Shown here: positions 7,805 through 15,952 of the stretch, one piece after another
Position numbering within the stretch: position 1 is the stretch's first letter
Layout of the letters: each line of letters starts with the position of its first letter
Origin: Polyangiaceae bacterium
Lineage (GTDB): Bacteria; Myxococcota_A; Polyangia; Polyangiales; Polyangiaceae
DNA length: 49,592 bases
Assembly: GCA_013361525.1 (NCBI GenBank)
Contig: JABFXY010000098.1
Coordinates: 1 to 49,592 of the forward strand
Direction: 5' to 3'
The notes under the pieces: model-generated
Databases searched by the model: none
Told to the model about the DNA's origin: nothing
The model's input: only the letters and a program-made list of their open reading frames with translations
Position numbers and translations under genes: made by a program

Positions 7805-8701
7805 TTACTCGGACACCTCGAGGTTCGGGAACCGGAACATGAAGTTCACCGTGATCATGTTGTTGAACTTGAACTCACGGTCCTTGCCGTTCACGGCGTT
7901 GTCGGGGAAGTCGCCGTCCGGGTCGCCGCCGAAGTTGTCGAAGCCCGAGGTGTTCCACTCGTAGGGGAGGCCGCGCCACTCCGCGCCGAAGCCGAAGATC
8001 TTCGTCGGGTAGAAGTTCAGGCCGAGACCGAACGTGGGCGCCACGGTGATGCGGCGCTCGAGCTGGAAGGTCTCCTGCTGGCTGCATGCGGTCAATGCAT
8101 TGCCGTCCGAGTCCCGTCCGCAGTCGATGCGCTCTTGAAGGCCGACGACCGCGGGACCGACGAAGAAGTGCACGTCGGTGTCCACGAACAGGACCGAGAA
8201 GAGCGACAGCTTGCCGCGGAACGGAACGAAGTGGAGCTCCGGCGCAACGACGAACTCGAGACGAGCGAGCTGGTCGTCCACGAGGTTGTTGCGCGTGAGG
8301 TTCACGGCGGTGAGCCGGCACTCGCTCTTGTTCGGGTTGCCGGCACAGTTGCGCTGATCGATCGCCTTCTCCTGAAGCTGATCCGTCAGGCCCGTGGTGT
8401 ACTGGATGCCGTAGCCGCCCCACACCGCGACGCCGAACCAGTCGGTGAAGTGATACCCGAGCCGAAGGCCCGGCATGATCGTCCGCTGGTACTCGTCGAG
8501 CAGGGTGAACGACACGTTGGGCGTCACCTCGAAGCGACCGTCGCGGTGTAGACGGAGCTTGCGCACCGCGGGGGCGCCGGCGAGGGGGCCCGTGAGCTGG
8601 ATCTCTTGCGCTTGGGCGTCGCCCTCTCCGGCGAGCAAGGTACCGACGCACGCGGCCACGCCCATCGTGATCGCCAGCGACCTCTGCCACTGCTGCTTCA
8701 T
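7805..8701 (-). CDS. Outer-membrane beta-barrel protein, GltA/GltB family
   Basis: 298 residues from ATG at 8701, which gives a clean signal peptide (MKQQWQRSLAITMGVAACVG..., cleaved near AQAQE) with GAGG nine bases upstream. Possible longer starts are ATG 8725, ATG 8734 and GTG 8740, the last overlapping the upstream stop as GTGA. The mature part is a small barrel with strand motifs typical of the myxobacterial outer-membrane beta-barrel domain found in GltA and GltB: PGLRLGYHFTDWFGVAVWGGYG, a Cys-containing loop, VAPELHFVPFRGKLSLFSVLFVDTDVHFFVGP and a terminal VNFMFRFPNLEVSE. In Myxococcus xanthus GltA and GltB are paralogous barrels of the outer-membrane part of the gliding complex. I cannot say which of the two this is. 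Co-transcribed with the next gene upstream and followed by a strong terminator. Confidence 0.78.
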   Translation of the reverse strand: MKQQWQRSLAITMGVAACVGTLLAGEGDAQAQEIQLTGPLAGAPAVRKLRLHRDGRFEVTPNVSFTLLDEYQRTIMPGLRLGYHFTDWFGVAVWGGYGIQYTTGLTDQLQEKAIDQRNCAGNPNKSECRLTAVNLTRNNLVDDQLARLEFVVAPELHFVPFRGKLSLFSVLFVDTDVHFFVGPAVVGLQERIDCGRDSDGNALTACSQQETFQLERRITVAPTFGLGLNFYPTKIFGFGAEWRGLPYEWNTSGFDNFGGDPDGDFPDNAVNGKDREFKFNNMITVNFMFRFPNLEVSE

Positions 8702-8736
8702 CGTCTTCGTCCTCGTTCGCAGCATCGCGTTCATCC

Positions 8737-9732
8737 TCACTTCGGCAGCTTGTATTCCCAGGTCGGTGGCAGGAAGATCGAGATACCCAGCTGGGCCTGA
8801 ACGTTGTTCGTCCAGCTGACGTCACTCGCGAGCCAGGTTTCGGGATCCTGCGCGGCGAGCGTCCCATCTTCGTTCACACCCGAGGCGATGGTCTGGTTCT
8901 CCAGCTCGTCCGGGAAGATGTAGTCACGCATCTCGGCGTTGATTGCGAACCAACGGTTGAAGAAGATGCGGAGGCCTGCTCCGACGTTGAACGCAACCTT
9001 CGGCTTCCAGTCGAAGGTGCGGTTGTCGGGGTCGACGACGGCGATGGGGCGCGTGCTGATCGCGCCGACGCCACCGAGCAGGTAGATGTCGTAGTGGAAG
9101 ATGAAGTCGCTGAACCCTGCGAACTTGCCGTAAATCGGCACGTACAGGAAGTTCGCGTTCGCGTTCCACTGGTACTCGGTGATCGATTGCCCGATACGGG
9201 CTGCGCGGCTCGTCTGGAAATTGAAGTTCGACGGGCTGTTGAAATAGAAGTTGCCGTTGATGCCGACGCCGATGACGTTCGTGATGTAGAAGTTCGCCTG
9301 AAGGCCGATCGCGGGGTGGCTGACGAACTGGTCGTTGAGACCGAGCGCCGCGTACGGGTTCAGTTCGAAGCGGAGCCGGCGCAGCGCGTAGATCTGCTGC
9401 ACGGCGTAGATCTCGGGGTTGAGCTCGCGCGCGGCAGCCTTCTCGAGATCGACGGCCTTACACGCGTCCGGGTCGATCGCGCATAGCTCCTCGAGACCGC
9501 CACCGGCCGCTGCGCCACCTTCGGTGGTCGCGGGCTCGGTGCCCGGCTCCGTGGCAGGCTCAGTCCCAGGCTCGGTACCCGGCTCTGCGGGCTGGTCTGC
9601 CCCAGGCTCGGCTGCCTTGGCCGGTTCTTCCGCCGCCTTCTTGTCAGCTGGTTTGTTGGGTTGCGCGGCTGCCGTCAGCGGCAACCCCATGAGCGCGGCC
9701 GCAACGAGAAGCCCCACGCGAGCCTGGTTCAT
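8737..9732 (-). CDS. Outer-membrane beta-barrel protein, GltA/GltB family (first gene of the pair)
   Basis: 331 residues. ATG 9732 is preferred because GGAAGG lies seven bases upstream; ATG 9738 would sit directly on that site. The signal peptide (MNQARVGLLVAAALMGLPLTAAA) is followed by a low-complexity Lys/Ala/Pro/Glu segment with EPGT repeats (about residues 25-75), a conserved GLEELCAIDPDACKAVDL segment, then a barrel with NPYAALGLNDQFVSHPAIGL, IPIYGKFAGF-like and FNVGAGLRIFFNRWFAI strands and the terminal ISIFLPPTWEYKLPK. This pattern matches the GltA/GltB outer-membrane proteins of the myxobacterial gliding complex. The Pro/Glu linker resembles a peptidoglycan-crossing or partner-binding segment. 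The downstream paralogue begins at or just past its stop, so they form one operon. Confidence 0.8.
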   Translation of the reverse strand: MNQARVGLLVAAALMGLPLTAAAQPNKPADKKAAEEPAKAAEPGADQPAEPGTEPGTEPATEPGTEPATTEGGAAAGGGLEELCAIDPDACKAVDLEKAAARELNPEIYAVQQIYALRRLRFELNPYAALGLNDQFVSHPAIGLQANFYITNVIGVGINGNFYFNSPSNFNFQTSRAARIGQSITEYQWNANANFLYVPIYGKFAGFSDFIFHYDIYLLGGVGAISTRPIAVVDPDNRTFDWKPKVAFNVGAGLRIFFNRWFAINAEMRDYIFPDELENQTIASGVNEDGTLAAQDPETWLASDVSWTNNVQAQLGISIFLPPTWEYKLPK

Positions 9733-9872
9733 CGCCATCCCTTCCGCTCCGGGGCGCATGCGCCCCTCTCTCAGACACATCGAGGCCGGACTGGGCCGCG
9801 CACGCCGCGCGCGGTGGCCGTCGACCGCCCGCCCGCGCCGGTGCGCGAGAGGACGAAGCCATCCCGGCGTAT

Positions 9873-9968
9873 CCTCGCCGGAACAGAAAAATCTATTTGG
9901 AAACCAGCTCACACCTAGGCGCGAGGCTGGTCGATACCCATCTCGGCGATCCCTCGCCGAAACAGAAA
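9873..9968. repeat. Dispersed 17-base repeat upstream of gltA/B-type operon
   Basis: CCTCGCCGGAACAGAAA at 9873-9889 recurs as CCTCGCCGAAACAGAAA at 9952-9968 (one mismatch, starts 79 bases apart). The second copy leads directly into the 18-bp tandem repeat. The conserved core AACAGAAA is thus present three times in 120 bases. Confidence 0.6.
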
Positions 9969-9996
9969 CCCACGCGAGAACAGAAACCCACGCGAG
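9961..9996. repeat. Perfect tandem repeat, 2 x 18 bp
   Basis: AACAGAAACCCACGCGAG occurs twice back to back (9961-9978 and 9979-9996). It lies in the leader of the gltA/B-type operon. It could be a regulator or RNA-binding site, or a simple duplication. Confidence 0.85.
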
Positions 9997-10283
9997 GCAT
10001 CCCGCACGGGAAGCAACTACAACAGCGTCGGAGGTACTGCGTGGCGTTCGCGTTCTACTGCGTTCGCTGCACGGATGGCCTTCACGTCCGTCGAAGACCC
10101 GCGCGGCGTCGTCCCGCTAGCGCCGTACTGAGAAGCCTGGTCTTACCAAAACGCCTCGCGCTATGGAGCGGCAAGGTGAGGGCGCGCCTCGAGAGGCGCG
10201 AAAAGTTCGGAATGCTTCGAGCTACAGCTATGTTAAGTAATCGAAATAATTGGGGTATTGAGTCAACCCGCGAAGTGCCCGGG

Positions 10284-10313
10284 ACTATAACACGCGAGAA
10301 TTTCACGAATCAA
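10284..10313 (-). promoter_or_regulatory. Candidate promoter for the gltA/B-type operon
   Basis: Minus-strand TTGATT (10308-10313), 18-base spacer, TATAGT (10284-10289; five of six consensus bases) in the most AT-rich stretch of this region. A palindrome TTGAGTCAA (10258-10266) follows at about +11 to +19, a position suited to a repressor. Confidence 0.4.
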
Positions 10314-10387
10314 CTGCATTCGCCCGCATTCGCGCCGGAGCGCGCGCTCGGGCAGCCAACCTAGGTGGCGGCAGCGCCCGAACGCCA

Positions 10388-11707
10388 TCACGCTGCGCGC
10401 TCGGCTGCTTCGGAACCGCCGCCGAGGAGCGCCTCGACGAACTCGTCGGCCTGGAAGTCGCGCAGGTCCTCCGCGCGCTCGCCCACGCCGATGTAGCGAA
10501 CGGGCACCTGATGCTCGGCGCAGATGCCGAGGATCACGCCGCCTTTGGCGGTGCCGTCGAGCTTCGTGAGGACGAGGCCGGTCAGGGGAAGCGCCTCTTT
10601 GAACAGCGCCGCCTGCTGAATCGCATTCTGGCCGTTGGTGGAGTCGAGGACGAGGAGCGTCTCGTGAGGCGACCCTTCCATCGCCTTGTTCATCGTCTTC
10701 GCGATCTTCTTCAGCTCCTCCATCAGGTTCGTCTTCGTGTGGAGACGGCCGGCCGTGTCGGCGAGCACCACGTCGGCGCCGATGTCCTTCGCCTTTTGGA
10801 TCGCGTCGAAGATCACGGCTCCGGCGTTCGCGCCTTCGGCGCCGGTAACGACCTCACATCCGGCGCGCTTGGCCCAAACGGTGAGCTGCTGGACGGCGGC
10901 GGCACGGAACGTGTCGCCGGCTGCGAGGACCACCTTCTTGCCCTGCTGGGAGAGGCGGGTCGCGAGCTTTCCGATCGTGGTCGTCTTGCCGACCCCGTTC
11001 ACGCCGACCACCATGACCACGGTCGGAGCGGTCGTGAGCGCGAGGCCACCGCCTCCCGGCACCTCGAGGATCGACTGCGTCCGCTCGCGAAGCGCGGCCC
11101 AGACGCGAGCCTCGTCCTTGAGATCACCCTTCGAGAGGTCGTCGCGGATCGACTCGACGAGCGCACTCGTCGTCTTCACGCCGACATCGCTCGTGAGAAG
11201 GATCTCCTCCATCTGGTCGACGAGCTGCGGATCGATCTCCTTGCGGCCCGTGAACAGAGACTTGAGGCGGCCGAAGAATCCTTCGCTCTCGCGTGCCTTC
11301 GCGAGGCCGCGACGCAAGCCGTCCACGTCCTTCGCGCGCTTCTGGAGCGGCTCGGCGCTGGGCCGAGCGGGCGCACCACGCTCGGGTAGCGGCGGCTTCG
11401 GCGGAGCGGGGACCTCCTTCGCGGCCGCTTTTAGCGACGGGGGAGGCTCGCTGACCGGCTTGGCGACCGCAGGCTCCTTCTTCGTAGGCGCTTCGCGCGG
11501 GGCCTCGATCTTCGCAGGCTTGGGCTCTGCCTTGGCCGCTTTCGCAGGCTCTTGTTTGGCGGCTTCTTTCGGCTTCGCCTCGGCGAGCGGCTTCTCCTTC
11601 GGCTTCTCGGCCTCGGGCAGTGCAGCTTCCGGCTTCTTCCGAATGAAGACGAAGTACACCACCACGAGCGCAATGGCGCCGATCAGGATGAGAACGATAG
11701 GGTCCAC
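10388..11707 (-). CDS. ftsY: Signal recognition particle receptor FtsY
   Basis: 439 residues. SRP-receptor GTPase that docks ribosome-SRP complexes at the inner membrane and hands nascent membrane proteins to SecYEG. An N-terminal membrane segment (residues 4-22, PIVLILIGAIALVVVYFVF) and a Lys/Glu/Ala/Pro-rich acidic linker (about 25-120) precede the NG domain. The G domain shows GVNGVGKTTT (P-loop, about residue 233), DTFRAAAVQQL, DTAGRLHTKTNLMEEL, TKLDGTAKGG and the closing YIGVGERAEDLRDF. The GTG start is supported by an AAGGAG six to seven bases upstream and by a promoter just before it. A true N-terminal transmembrane helix is a feature of FtsY in several deltaproteobacterial and actinobacterial lineages and is absent in E. 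coli. Confidence 0.97.
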   Translation of the reverse strand: MDPIVLILIGAIALVVVYFVFIRKKPEAALPEAEKPKEKPLAEAKPKEAAKQEPAKAAKAEPKPAKIEAPREAPTKKEPAVAKPVSEPPPSLKAAAKEVPAPPKPPLPERGAPARPSAEPLQKRAKDVDGLRRGLAKARESEGFFGRLKSLFTGRKEIDPQLVDQMEEILLTSDVGVKTTSALVESIRDDLSKGDLKDEARVWAALRERTQSILEVPGGGGLALTTAPTVVMVVGVNGVGKTTTIGKLATRLSQQGKKVVLAAGDTFRAAAVQQLTVWAKRAGCEVVTGAEGANAGAVIFDAIQKAKDIGADVVLADTAGRLHTKTNLMEELKKIAKTMNKAMEGSPHETLLVLDSTNGQNAIQQAALFKEALPLTGLVLTKLDGTAKGGVILGICAEHQVPVRYIGVGERAEDLRDFQADEFVEALLGGGSEAAERAA

Positions 11708-11728
11708 GAAGGCTCCTTGTGACGGCCG

Positions 11729-11757
11729 ACTATATGGACTGCCCGCCGACCAGGCAA
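11729..11757 (-). promoter_or_regulatory. ftsY promoter
   Basis: Minus-strand TTGCCT (11752-11757), exactly 17-base spacer, TATAGT (11729-11734). The predicted start near 11722 leaves a leader of about 15 bases holding the AAGGAG of ftsY. The -35 hexamer is identical to that of the candidate promoter at 3715-3744. Confidence 0.5.
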
Positions 11758-11779
11758 CGCGTAAGGGAACACGGCGGTC

Positions 11780-13627
11780 TCAGAGATCGACGGGGCGGGG
11801 GCTGTCGCCGGCGCCCCCCTGCTTCGGAGCCGCGTCGTCAGGGAACGACGCCAGCTGCCGATCTTGCGCGTGGGCGTTCGGCTCGACGGCAACCAATGCC
11901 TCTTCGACGTTTCGGGTGACGTGGACTGCGCCGAACGCGACCTCCTCGACCTGCGAAGCCCACTGCTCGACCGCTTGCGCGCCGGTGCGTGCGGCGACAC
12001 GTCGGACGTGCCCCGGTGTGGGCTCCTTCGACGAGTCGAAAGGTGTGCCGCGCGCGCGTGCCCACCGGACGAGCCGATCGAGCAGCGCCCGCCTCCGCGT
12101 GACGAGCGCGACGCGCAAGACCGAGGGGGCAGGGAGAGGCTGCTCGTAGGTTGCATGTAGCTCGCCTTCGACGACCAGCCGCGCATCCTTCGGCACGTCG
12201 TCGAGATCGATCGCGAACGTTCCTTCCTTGTCGGTAACGGCGCGCGCGAGCTCGCCGCGCCCGTCGAACGCCGGAACGATGATCCGCAGCTCGGCGCCCG
12301 CGATCGGATAGCCATCGTGCGCGTCGTTCACCACCCCGCGCCAGCCGCGAAGACCGGACGGTCGCTCGAGCACGAGGATCTCGGGCCGACCCGACGGCGG
12401 AGGAGGCATCGCCGACTCGCGCGTGTCGCGCTTCGGCGCCCGTCGCCATTTCGCGACGATCCATCCGGCGAGGACGAGGCCGACTGCCGCGAGGAGGATC
12501 TGACGAATCGGGCTCGGCCCCTTCACGGCCACCTCGACGGTCGCGGTCGGTCCAGCTCGGAAGAACGGAGACGAAGGGACGTATCGGAGTGTGACGGGCA
12601 CCTTCGCTTGCGCTCCGCCGGCGAACGACACCGTCATCTTCGCGACGCCGTCGTGCACCTCGCCCGTTCCGATCGCGTCGTTGCCGAGCAGCGCTTCGAC
12701 GATGCCGCCGTCGACGGCGCCGTGGCTGCTCGTGACCTTCACGTCGAACGGCAAGCCCGCGTCCGGATCGCCTTCGATCGAGCTCGGAGCTTCGATCTGG
12801 GCGCTCGCGGTCCTCGTGATCTGGAGGTTCGTCTTCGCCGGCATCAGCTGCTTGTCGCCCGTGAAGGTGACCTTGAGCTCGCCGTCGCCCGGCCCCGCGA
12901 GATCGGCGGACCTCACTTCGAATCGTGCGCGTCCGTCGCCGCCGGTCGAGACCTTCCCGAGCACCGTTCCGCGCTCGTCCTCCAGTGAGAGCTCGAGCCC
13001 TTGCTTCTTCGTCGCGTCGATGAAGAGGCGCTGTGCGTCCGAGCGCGCGATGCGCAGCGACACGGTGAGCGTGTGGGAGTCCTTGTCGAGATCCAGTGCC
13101 GACGGCGGAGACTCGAAGCGCACGCTGACTTGCGCTCGTTGCTCGCTCTCCGGAACGGGCGAGACCGTGATGTCGGCCGCTTCGATGAGCTTGTTGCCCG
13201 AGAAGGTCCCGCGAAACGTAAAACCTTTGAATGCGCCGGGCGCGACGACGCAGAAGGCGCCGCGCTCGTCCGTCGTCACGACGTACGCGCTGCCGTCGTG
13301 GCGGACGCGCCCGAGCGGATCCGTCTGCGTGCACGGCGCCGGCGGCTCGAGCCGAACGGGGCGGCCGCTCGGATCGAGCGCCTCCAGCTTCACGGAAACG
13401 CGGCCGAGCGACGCACCCATCTCGTCCGACACTTCGCCGCGCAGCTTCACGCCCGATTCGGTCTCGCTCGCGAGCAGGTCGACCTCGCTCGCGCCTCGCA
13501 CACGCAGAGGCACGGCGTTCGCCTCGCGCGGGACGATCACCGAAGATCCCGCGAGTAGGCCGAGGACGATCCCGATGAAGGCGAAGAGGCGGGCCGCGGC
13601 GCGGCGAAGGACAAACGGTGCGGACAT
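11780..13627 (-). CDS. Exported/membrane protein with Ig-like and carboxypeptidase-regulatory-like domains
   Basis: 615 residues from ATG 13627 (MSAPFVLRRAAARLFAFIG). An N-terminal hydrophobic signal or anchor (about 10-32) is followed by several beta-sandwich repeats, residues 40-360 (EVSDEMGASLGRVSVKLEALDPSGRPV; RGTFSGNKLIEAADITV; VTFTGDKQLMPAKTNLQI). A transmembrane helix follows at about 374-396 (IRQILLAAVGLVLAGWIV), then an Arg-rich stretch and a C-terminal part with a carboxypeptidase-regulatory-like fold (GWRGVVNDAHDGYPIAGAELRI...TDKEGTFAIDLDDVP). This suggests large extracytoplasmic adhesion-type domains tied to a cytoplasmic domain. Family not recognised beyond these folds. It lies just upstream of ftsY with a separate ftsY promoter between them. 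Upstream sequence has an 8-bp inverted repeat (13736-13763). Confidence 0.8.
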   Translation of the reverse strand: MSAPFVLRRAAARLFAFIGIVLGLLAGSSVIVPREANAVPLRVRGASEVDLLASETESGVKLRGEVSDEMGASLGRVSVKLEALDPSGRPVRLEPPAPCTQTDPLGRVRHDGSAYVVTTDERGAFCVVAPGAFKGFTFRGTFSGNKLIEAADITVSPVPESEQRAQVSVRFESPPSALDLDKDSHTLTVSLRIARSDAQRLFIDATKKQGLELSLEDERGTVLGKVSTGGDGRARFEVRSADLAGPGDGELKVTFTGDKQLMPAKTNLQITRTASAQIEAPSSIEGDPDAGLPFDVKVTSSHGAVDGGIVEALLGNDAIGTGEVHDGVAKMTVSFAGGAQAKVPVTLRYVPSSPFFRAGPTATVEVAVKGPSPIRQILLAAVGLVLAGWIVAKWRRAPKRDTRESAMPPPPSGRPEILVLERPSGLRGWRGVVNDAHDGYPIAGAELRIIVPAFDGRGELARAVTDKEGTFAIDLDDVPKDARLVVEGELHATYEQPLPAPSVLRVALVTRRRALLDRLVRWARARGTPFDSSKEPTPGHVRRVAARTGAQAVEQWASQVEEVAFGAVHVTRNVEEALVAVEPNAHAQDRQLASFPDDAAPKQGGAGDSPRPVDL

Positions 13628-14088
13628 CGATGGTCGCGGTGAATCGGTGTTGTGGACGCAGAGCCTCGTACGCACGCTGCGCGCTTACGGTAGCCGACCC
13701 TCGCTACGTCCGCGAGAGGTGGCTACAAGCGACCACCCAGCTTTGTGTTCCCTTGAAGCTGGGAGCAAACGTGCCGTCGAATGGATCACGTCGGAACGCT
13801 CGAGCGGTCCGTCGCTTCGACTTCGCTTTTCAACGCGGTGGGAAGGCGCTCAAGCGCGGGCGCGGCATCCTTCGATGAGGTGCCAGCGCCTCGCATGTGG
13901 GCAGACTCCCCACGCCTGATCGACGCTCGCGCGCTGCAGCGTGAGCGGCTTCGTTCGCGCCATGAAACCCGACATCTTGCGTGAGCTCACACGCAAGACA
14001 CGGGCGGTCGTTCGCGCCACGACGACGTGGATGGTCCACCTCGCGCGGCGCGGTTCGAACCGTCCTCTTTCGTGTATGGTGACATTCG
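13628..14088. other. 461-base divergent intergenic region with two inverted repeats
   Basis: Lies between the minus-strand Ig-like protein gene and the plus-strand exported HEAT gene. No supported gene. CCCAGCTT (13736-13743) pairs with AAGCTGGG (13756-13763). TCTTGCGTG (13975-13983) pairs perfectly with CACGCAAGA (13990-13998) around a self-complementary AGCTCA-type centre. Both could be operators or leader hairpins for the divergent genes. No clear -35/-10 pair was found. Confidence 0.5.
13975..13998. promoter_or_regulatory. Long dyad, candidate operator
   Basis: Perfect 9-bp arms TCTTGCGTG and CACGCAAGA with a six-base centre AGCTCA, about 90 bases upstream of the exported HEAT gene start. 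Symmetry of this length is typical of dimeric regulator sites but could also form an RNA hairpin. Confidence 0.35.
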
Positions 14089-14967
14089 ATGGCATTACCT
14101 TCGCCGTCTGTCCGTGACCGCATGCGAACACCGAACGTACTCGTCACTCTCTCGCTTCGCTTCGGTTCGCTCGCGAGCGTGAAGAGGTTCTCGATCCTCG
14201 CGGCGATGGTGATCCTGCTCGCGCTTCCGCGCGCTGCGTGGGCGGGCAAGATCGACGACCTCGCGAAGCAGCTCGCCTCCGACGACTACCGCGTTCGAAC
14301 GCAGGCGGCGCTGACCCTCGGCGCGACGGCCGACGTCGCCGCGACGAAGCCTCTGTGCGGCGCGCTCTCCGACTCGAACCAGACCGTGCGCCTCGCGGTC
14401 GTCGCCGCGCTCGGCAAGCTCGGCAAAGACGAAGGCGCGACGTGCCTAAAGAAGGCGAAGGGCAGCGAGAAGGACAGCAGCGTCAAGACGGCCATCGACA
14501 AGGCCATCGAGAAGATCGCCCTCGGCGGGGACCCGCCGCCGCCGCGGTCGACCGCGAAGTACTACGTCGCCATTCAGGTGACGAACAAGACCAAGCGACC
14601 GAACCTCGAGATCGAGGGGCTCGTGCGCAAGGCGATGCAGGAGAAGCTCCTCGCGAACTCCGCATGTGCGGTTGCGCCGCGCGACGAGCCGAACGCGCAG
14701 GCGAACGCCGTGCTGAAGAAGGGCAAGCTCAAGGGCTACCTGCTCATCGCGAGTGTCGAGCCGTTCGATTATGCGGGGGGTAACCTCAAGGTGCAGCTCA
14801 AGGTCACGATGTGGACCTATCCGGACAAATCGCTCAAAGCGGAATTCAGCCCGTGGCTCAAGATGCAGGGTGCATCGAAGAACGACACCGCAGGCGAGAC
14901 GGAGCTCCTGAAGATGACCGGCTCTTCGGCCATCGACAGCTTCATCAAGGTCGCTAACTCTTTGTGA
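14089..14967 (+). CDS. Exported HEAT-repeat protein
   Basis: 292 residues from ATG 14089 (GGTGA six bases upstream). GTG at 14179 would give a more compact signal peptide, VKRFSILAAMVILLALPRAAWA, and may be the real start. The mature protein starts GKIDDLAKQLASDDYRVRTQAALTLGAT, a clear HEAT repeat, followed by a second (KPLCGALSDSNQTVRLAVVAALGKLG) and a partial third. The C-terminal half (from about 155 in the long form) is a beta-rich domain of unknown type (KYYVAIQVTNKTKRPNLEIEGLVRKAMQ...) that resembles proteins assembled with outer-membrane or periplasmic stress systems, but I do not recognise it. Probably periplasmic. It is followed after 100 bases by the HAMP-type gene on the same strand. 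Confidence 0.82.
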   Translation: MALPSPSVRDRMRTPNVLVTLSLRFGSLASVKRFSILAAMVILLALPRAAWAGKIDDLAKQLASDDYRVRTQAALTLGATADVAATKPLCGALSDSNQTVRLAVVAALGKLGKDEGATCLKKAKGSEKDSSVKTAIDKAIEKIALGGDPPPPRSTAKYYVAIQVTNKTKRPNLEIEGLVRKAMQEKLLANSACAVAPRDEPNAQANAVLKKGKLKGYLLIASVEPFDYAGGNLKVQLKVTMWTYPDKSLKAEFSPWLKMQGASKNDTAGETELLKMTGSSAIDSFIKVANSL

Positions 14968-15067
14968 TGGCCACCGTCACGGGCTTTTTGCCTCGCCCCG
15001 CATTGGGCGCCACGATTTGGACGTCCCCGACGGCGCTGGCCTACCATCGAAGGATTCGAGGAAGATC

Positions 15068-15937
15068 ATGAGCGAAGCCGACCGCAACGCACCCCGGCCC
15101 AAGTACAAGCGGAGCGCGAGGAACTACCTCCTCGATAAGCACTTCCAGCTCAAGTACACGGGCTTCCTCGTCGGCATCGCCGTCACCCTCTCCGTCGTGC
15201 TCGGCGCGTTGCTCTGGCGCGCGAGCAGCGAGGTGCTCACGCAGTCGCACGACACTGCCGAGCAAAACAAGAAGACCGTCGAGCAAGGCAAAGAGACGAT
15301 CGCGCAGAGCCAGAAAACGGTCGAGCGCGGGCAGGAGAACATCAAGCTCTCCGACGAGCTCAACAAGCTGGTGTCGACGACGATCGAAGGTTGCTACCCG
15401 GGCGAGGAAGGCCTGCTCGAGAGCTTCAAGAAGTCGACGAAAGAGAAAGACGACAAGCTCAAGGACGAGCAGAAGAAGCTCGAGTCCGACAAGCTCAGCA
15501 ACGAGGAGCACAACAGGGCGCTCGAGGCGCAAGCGCAGAAGGTCGAGGCCGACGTGAGCCGCCTCGAGAACAACCTCCAGAAGGTGCGCATCGGGTTCAT
15601 GGTTCTCCTCCTCGCGCTCGTCGGCGCGATCGGCGTCGCGGGCATCGTGTTCACGCACAAAATCGCGGGCCCGATCTTCAAGATGAAGCGCCTCTTCCGC
15701 CAGGTCGGGGAGGGCAAGCTGGTCCTTCGCGAGAAGCTTCGTAAAGGCGACGAGCTGCAGCACTTCTTCGAGGCGTTCGAAGGAATGGTGGATCACCTTC
15801 GCGAGAAGCAGCAGCGCGAGATCGACGATCTCGACGGCGCCATCAAGGCGCTCGAGCGCGAAGGCCTCGGCGAGAGCGCCGCGGTCGAGCGTCTCAAGAC
15901 GCTGCGCGGCGAGATGGAAGATCACCTCACGGCCTGA
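15068..15937 (+). CDS. Two-helix membrane protein with periplasmic coiled coil and HAMP domain
   Basis: 289 residues, ATG 15068 with GAGGAAG upstream. Topology: a short basic cytoplasmic N-terminus, TM1 at about 33-50 (FLVGIAVTLSVVLGALLW), a periplasmic Gln/Lys/Glu-rich coiled coil (55-172, with repeating TVEQGKETIAQSQKTVERGQ-type heptads), TM2 at about 176-197 (IGFMVLLLALVGAIGVAGIVF), then a HAMP linker (HKIAGPIFKMKRLFRQVGEGKL) and a short charged helical tail ending ALEREGLGESAAVERLKTL. It looks like a receptor stripped of any kinase or methyl-accepting output domain. Such short HAMP proteins are frequent in myxobacteria and may pair with a separate output protein. It converges with the YraN gene 15 bases downstream. 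Confidence 0.85.
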   Translation: MSEADRNAPRPKYKRSARNYLLDKHFQLKYTGFLVGIAVTLSVVLGALLWRASSEVLTQSHDTAEQNKKTVEQGKETIAQSQKTVERGQENIKLSDELNKLVSTTIEGCYPGEEGLLESFKKSTKEKDDKLKDEQKKLESDKLSNEEHNRALEAQAQKVEADVSRLENNLQKVRIGFMVLLLALVGAIGVAGIVFTHKIAGPIFKMKRLFRQVGEGKLVLREKLRKGDELQHFFEAFEGMVDHLREKQQREIDDLDGAIKALEREGLGESAAVERLKTLRGEMEDHLTA

Positions 15938-15952
15938 CCGCGACGAGCACGA

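Larger units (their letters stand above)
9733..10387 (-). other. 655-base intergenic region upstream of the gltA/B-type operon
   Basis: No convincing gene. It contains the 3' flank of ftsY, a locally AT-rich patch (about 10205-10315) with a promoter-like pair, the 9-base palindrome TTGAGTCAA (10258-10266), a perfect 18-bp tandem repeat (9961-9996) and a dispersed 17-base repeat. The 5' leader of the gltA/B operon would be about 540 bases long if the AT-rich promoter is used. Confidence 0.6.

Noticed and set aside
9961..9996. Tandem 18-bp repeat as a CRISPR fragment
   Set aside because: The two copies are directly adjacent with no spacer, and no cas gene is in the window.
10082..10306. Small minus-strand frame (74 codons) in the gltA/B upstream region
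   Set aside because: No ribosome site, basic composition, and it covers the AT-rich promoter patch and repeats.
13850..14131. 93-codon minus-strand frame in the divergent intergenic region
   Set aside because: It overlaps the start of the exported HEAT gene, has no good start site and no recognisable motif; kept as noncoding.
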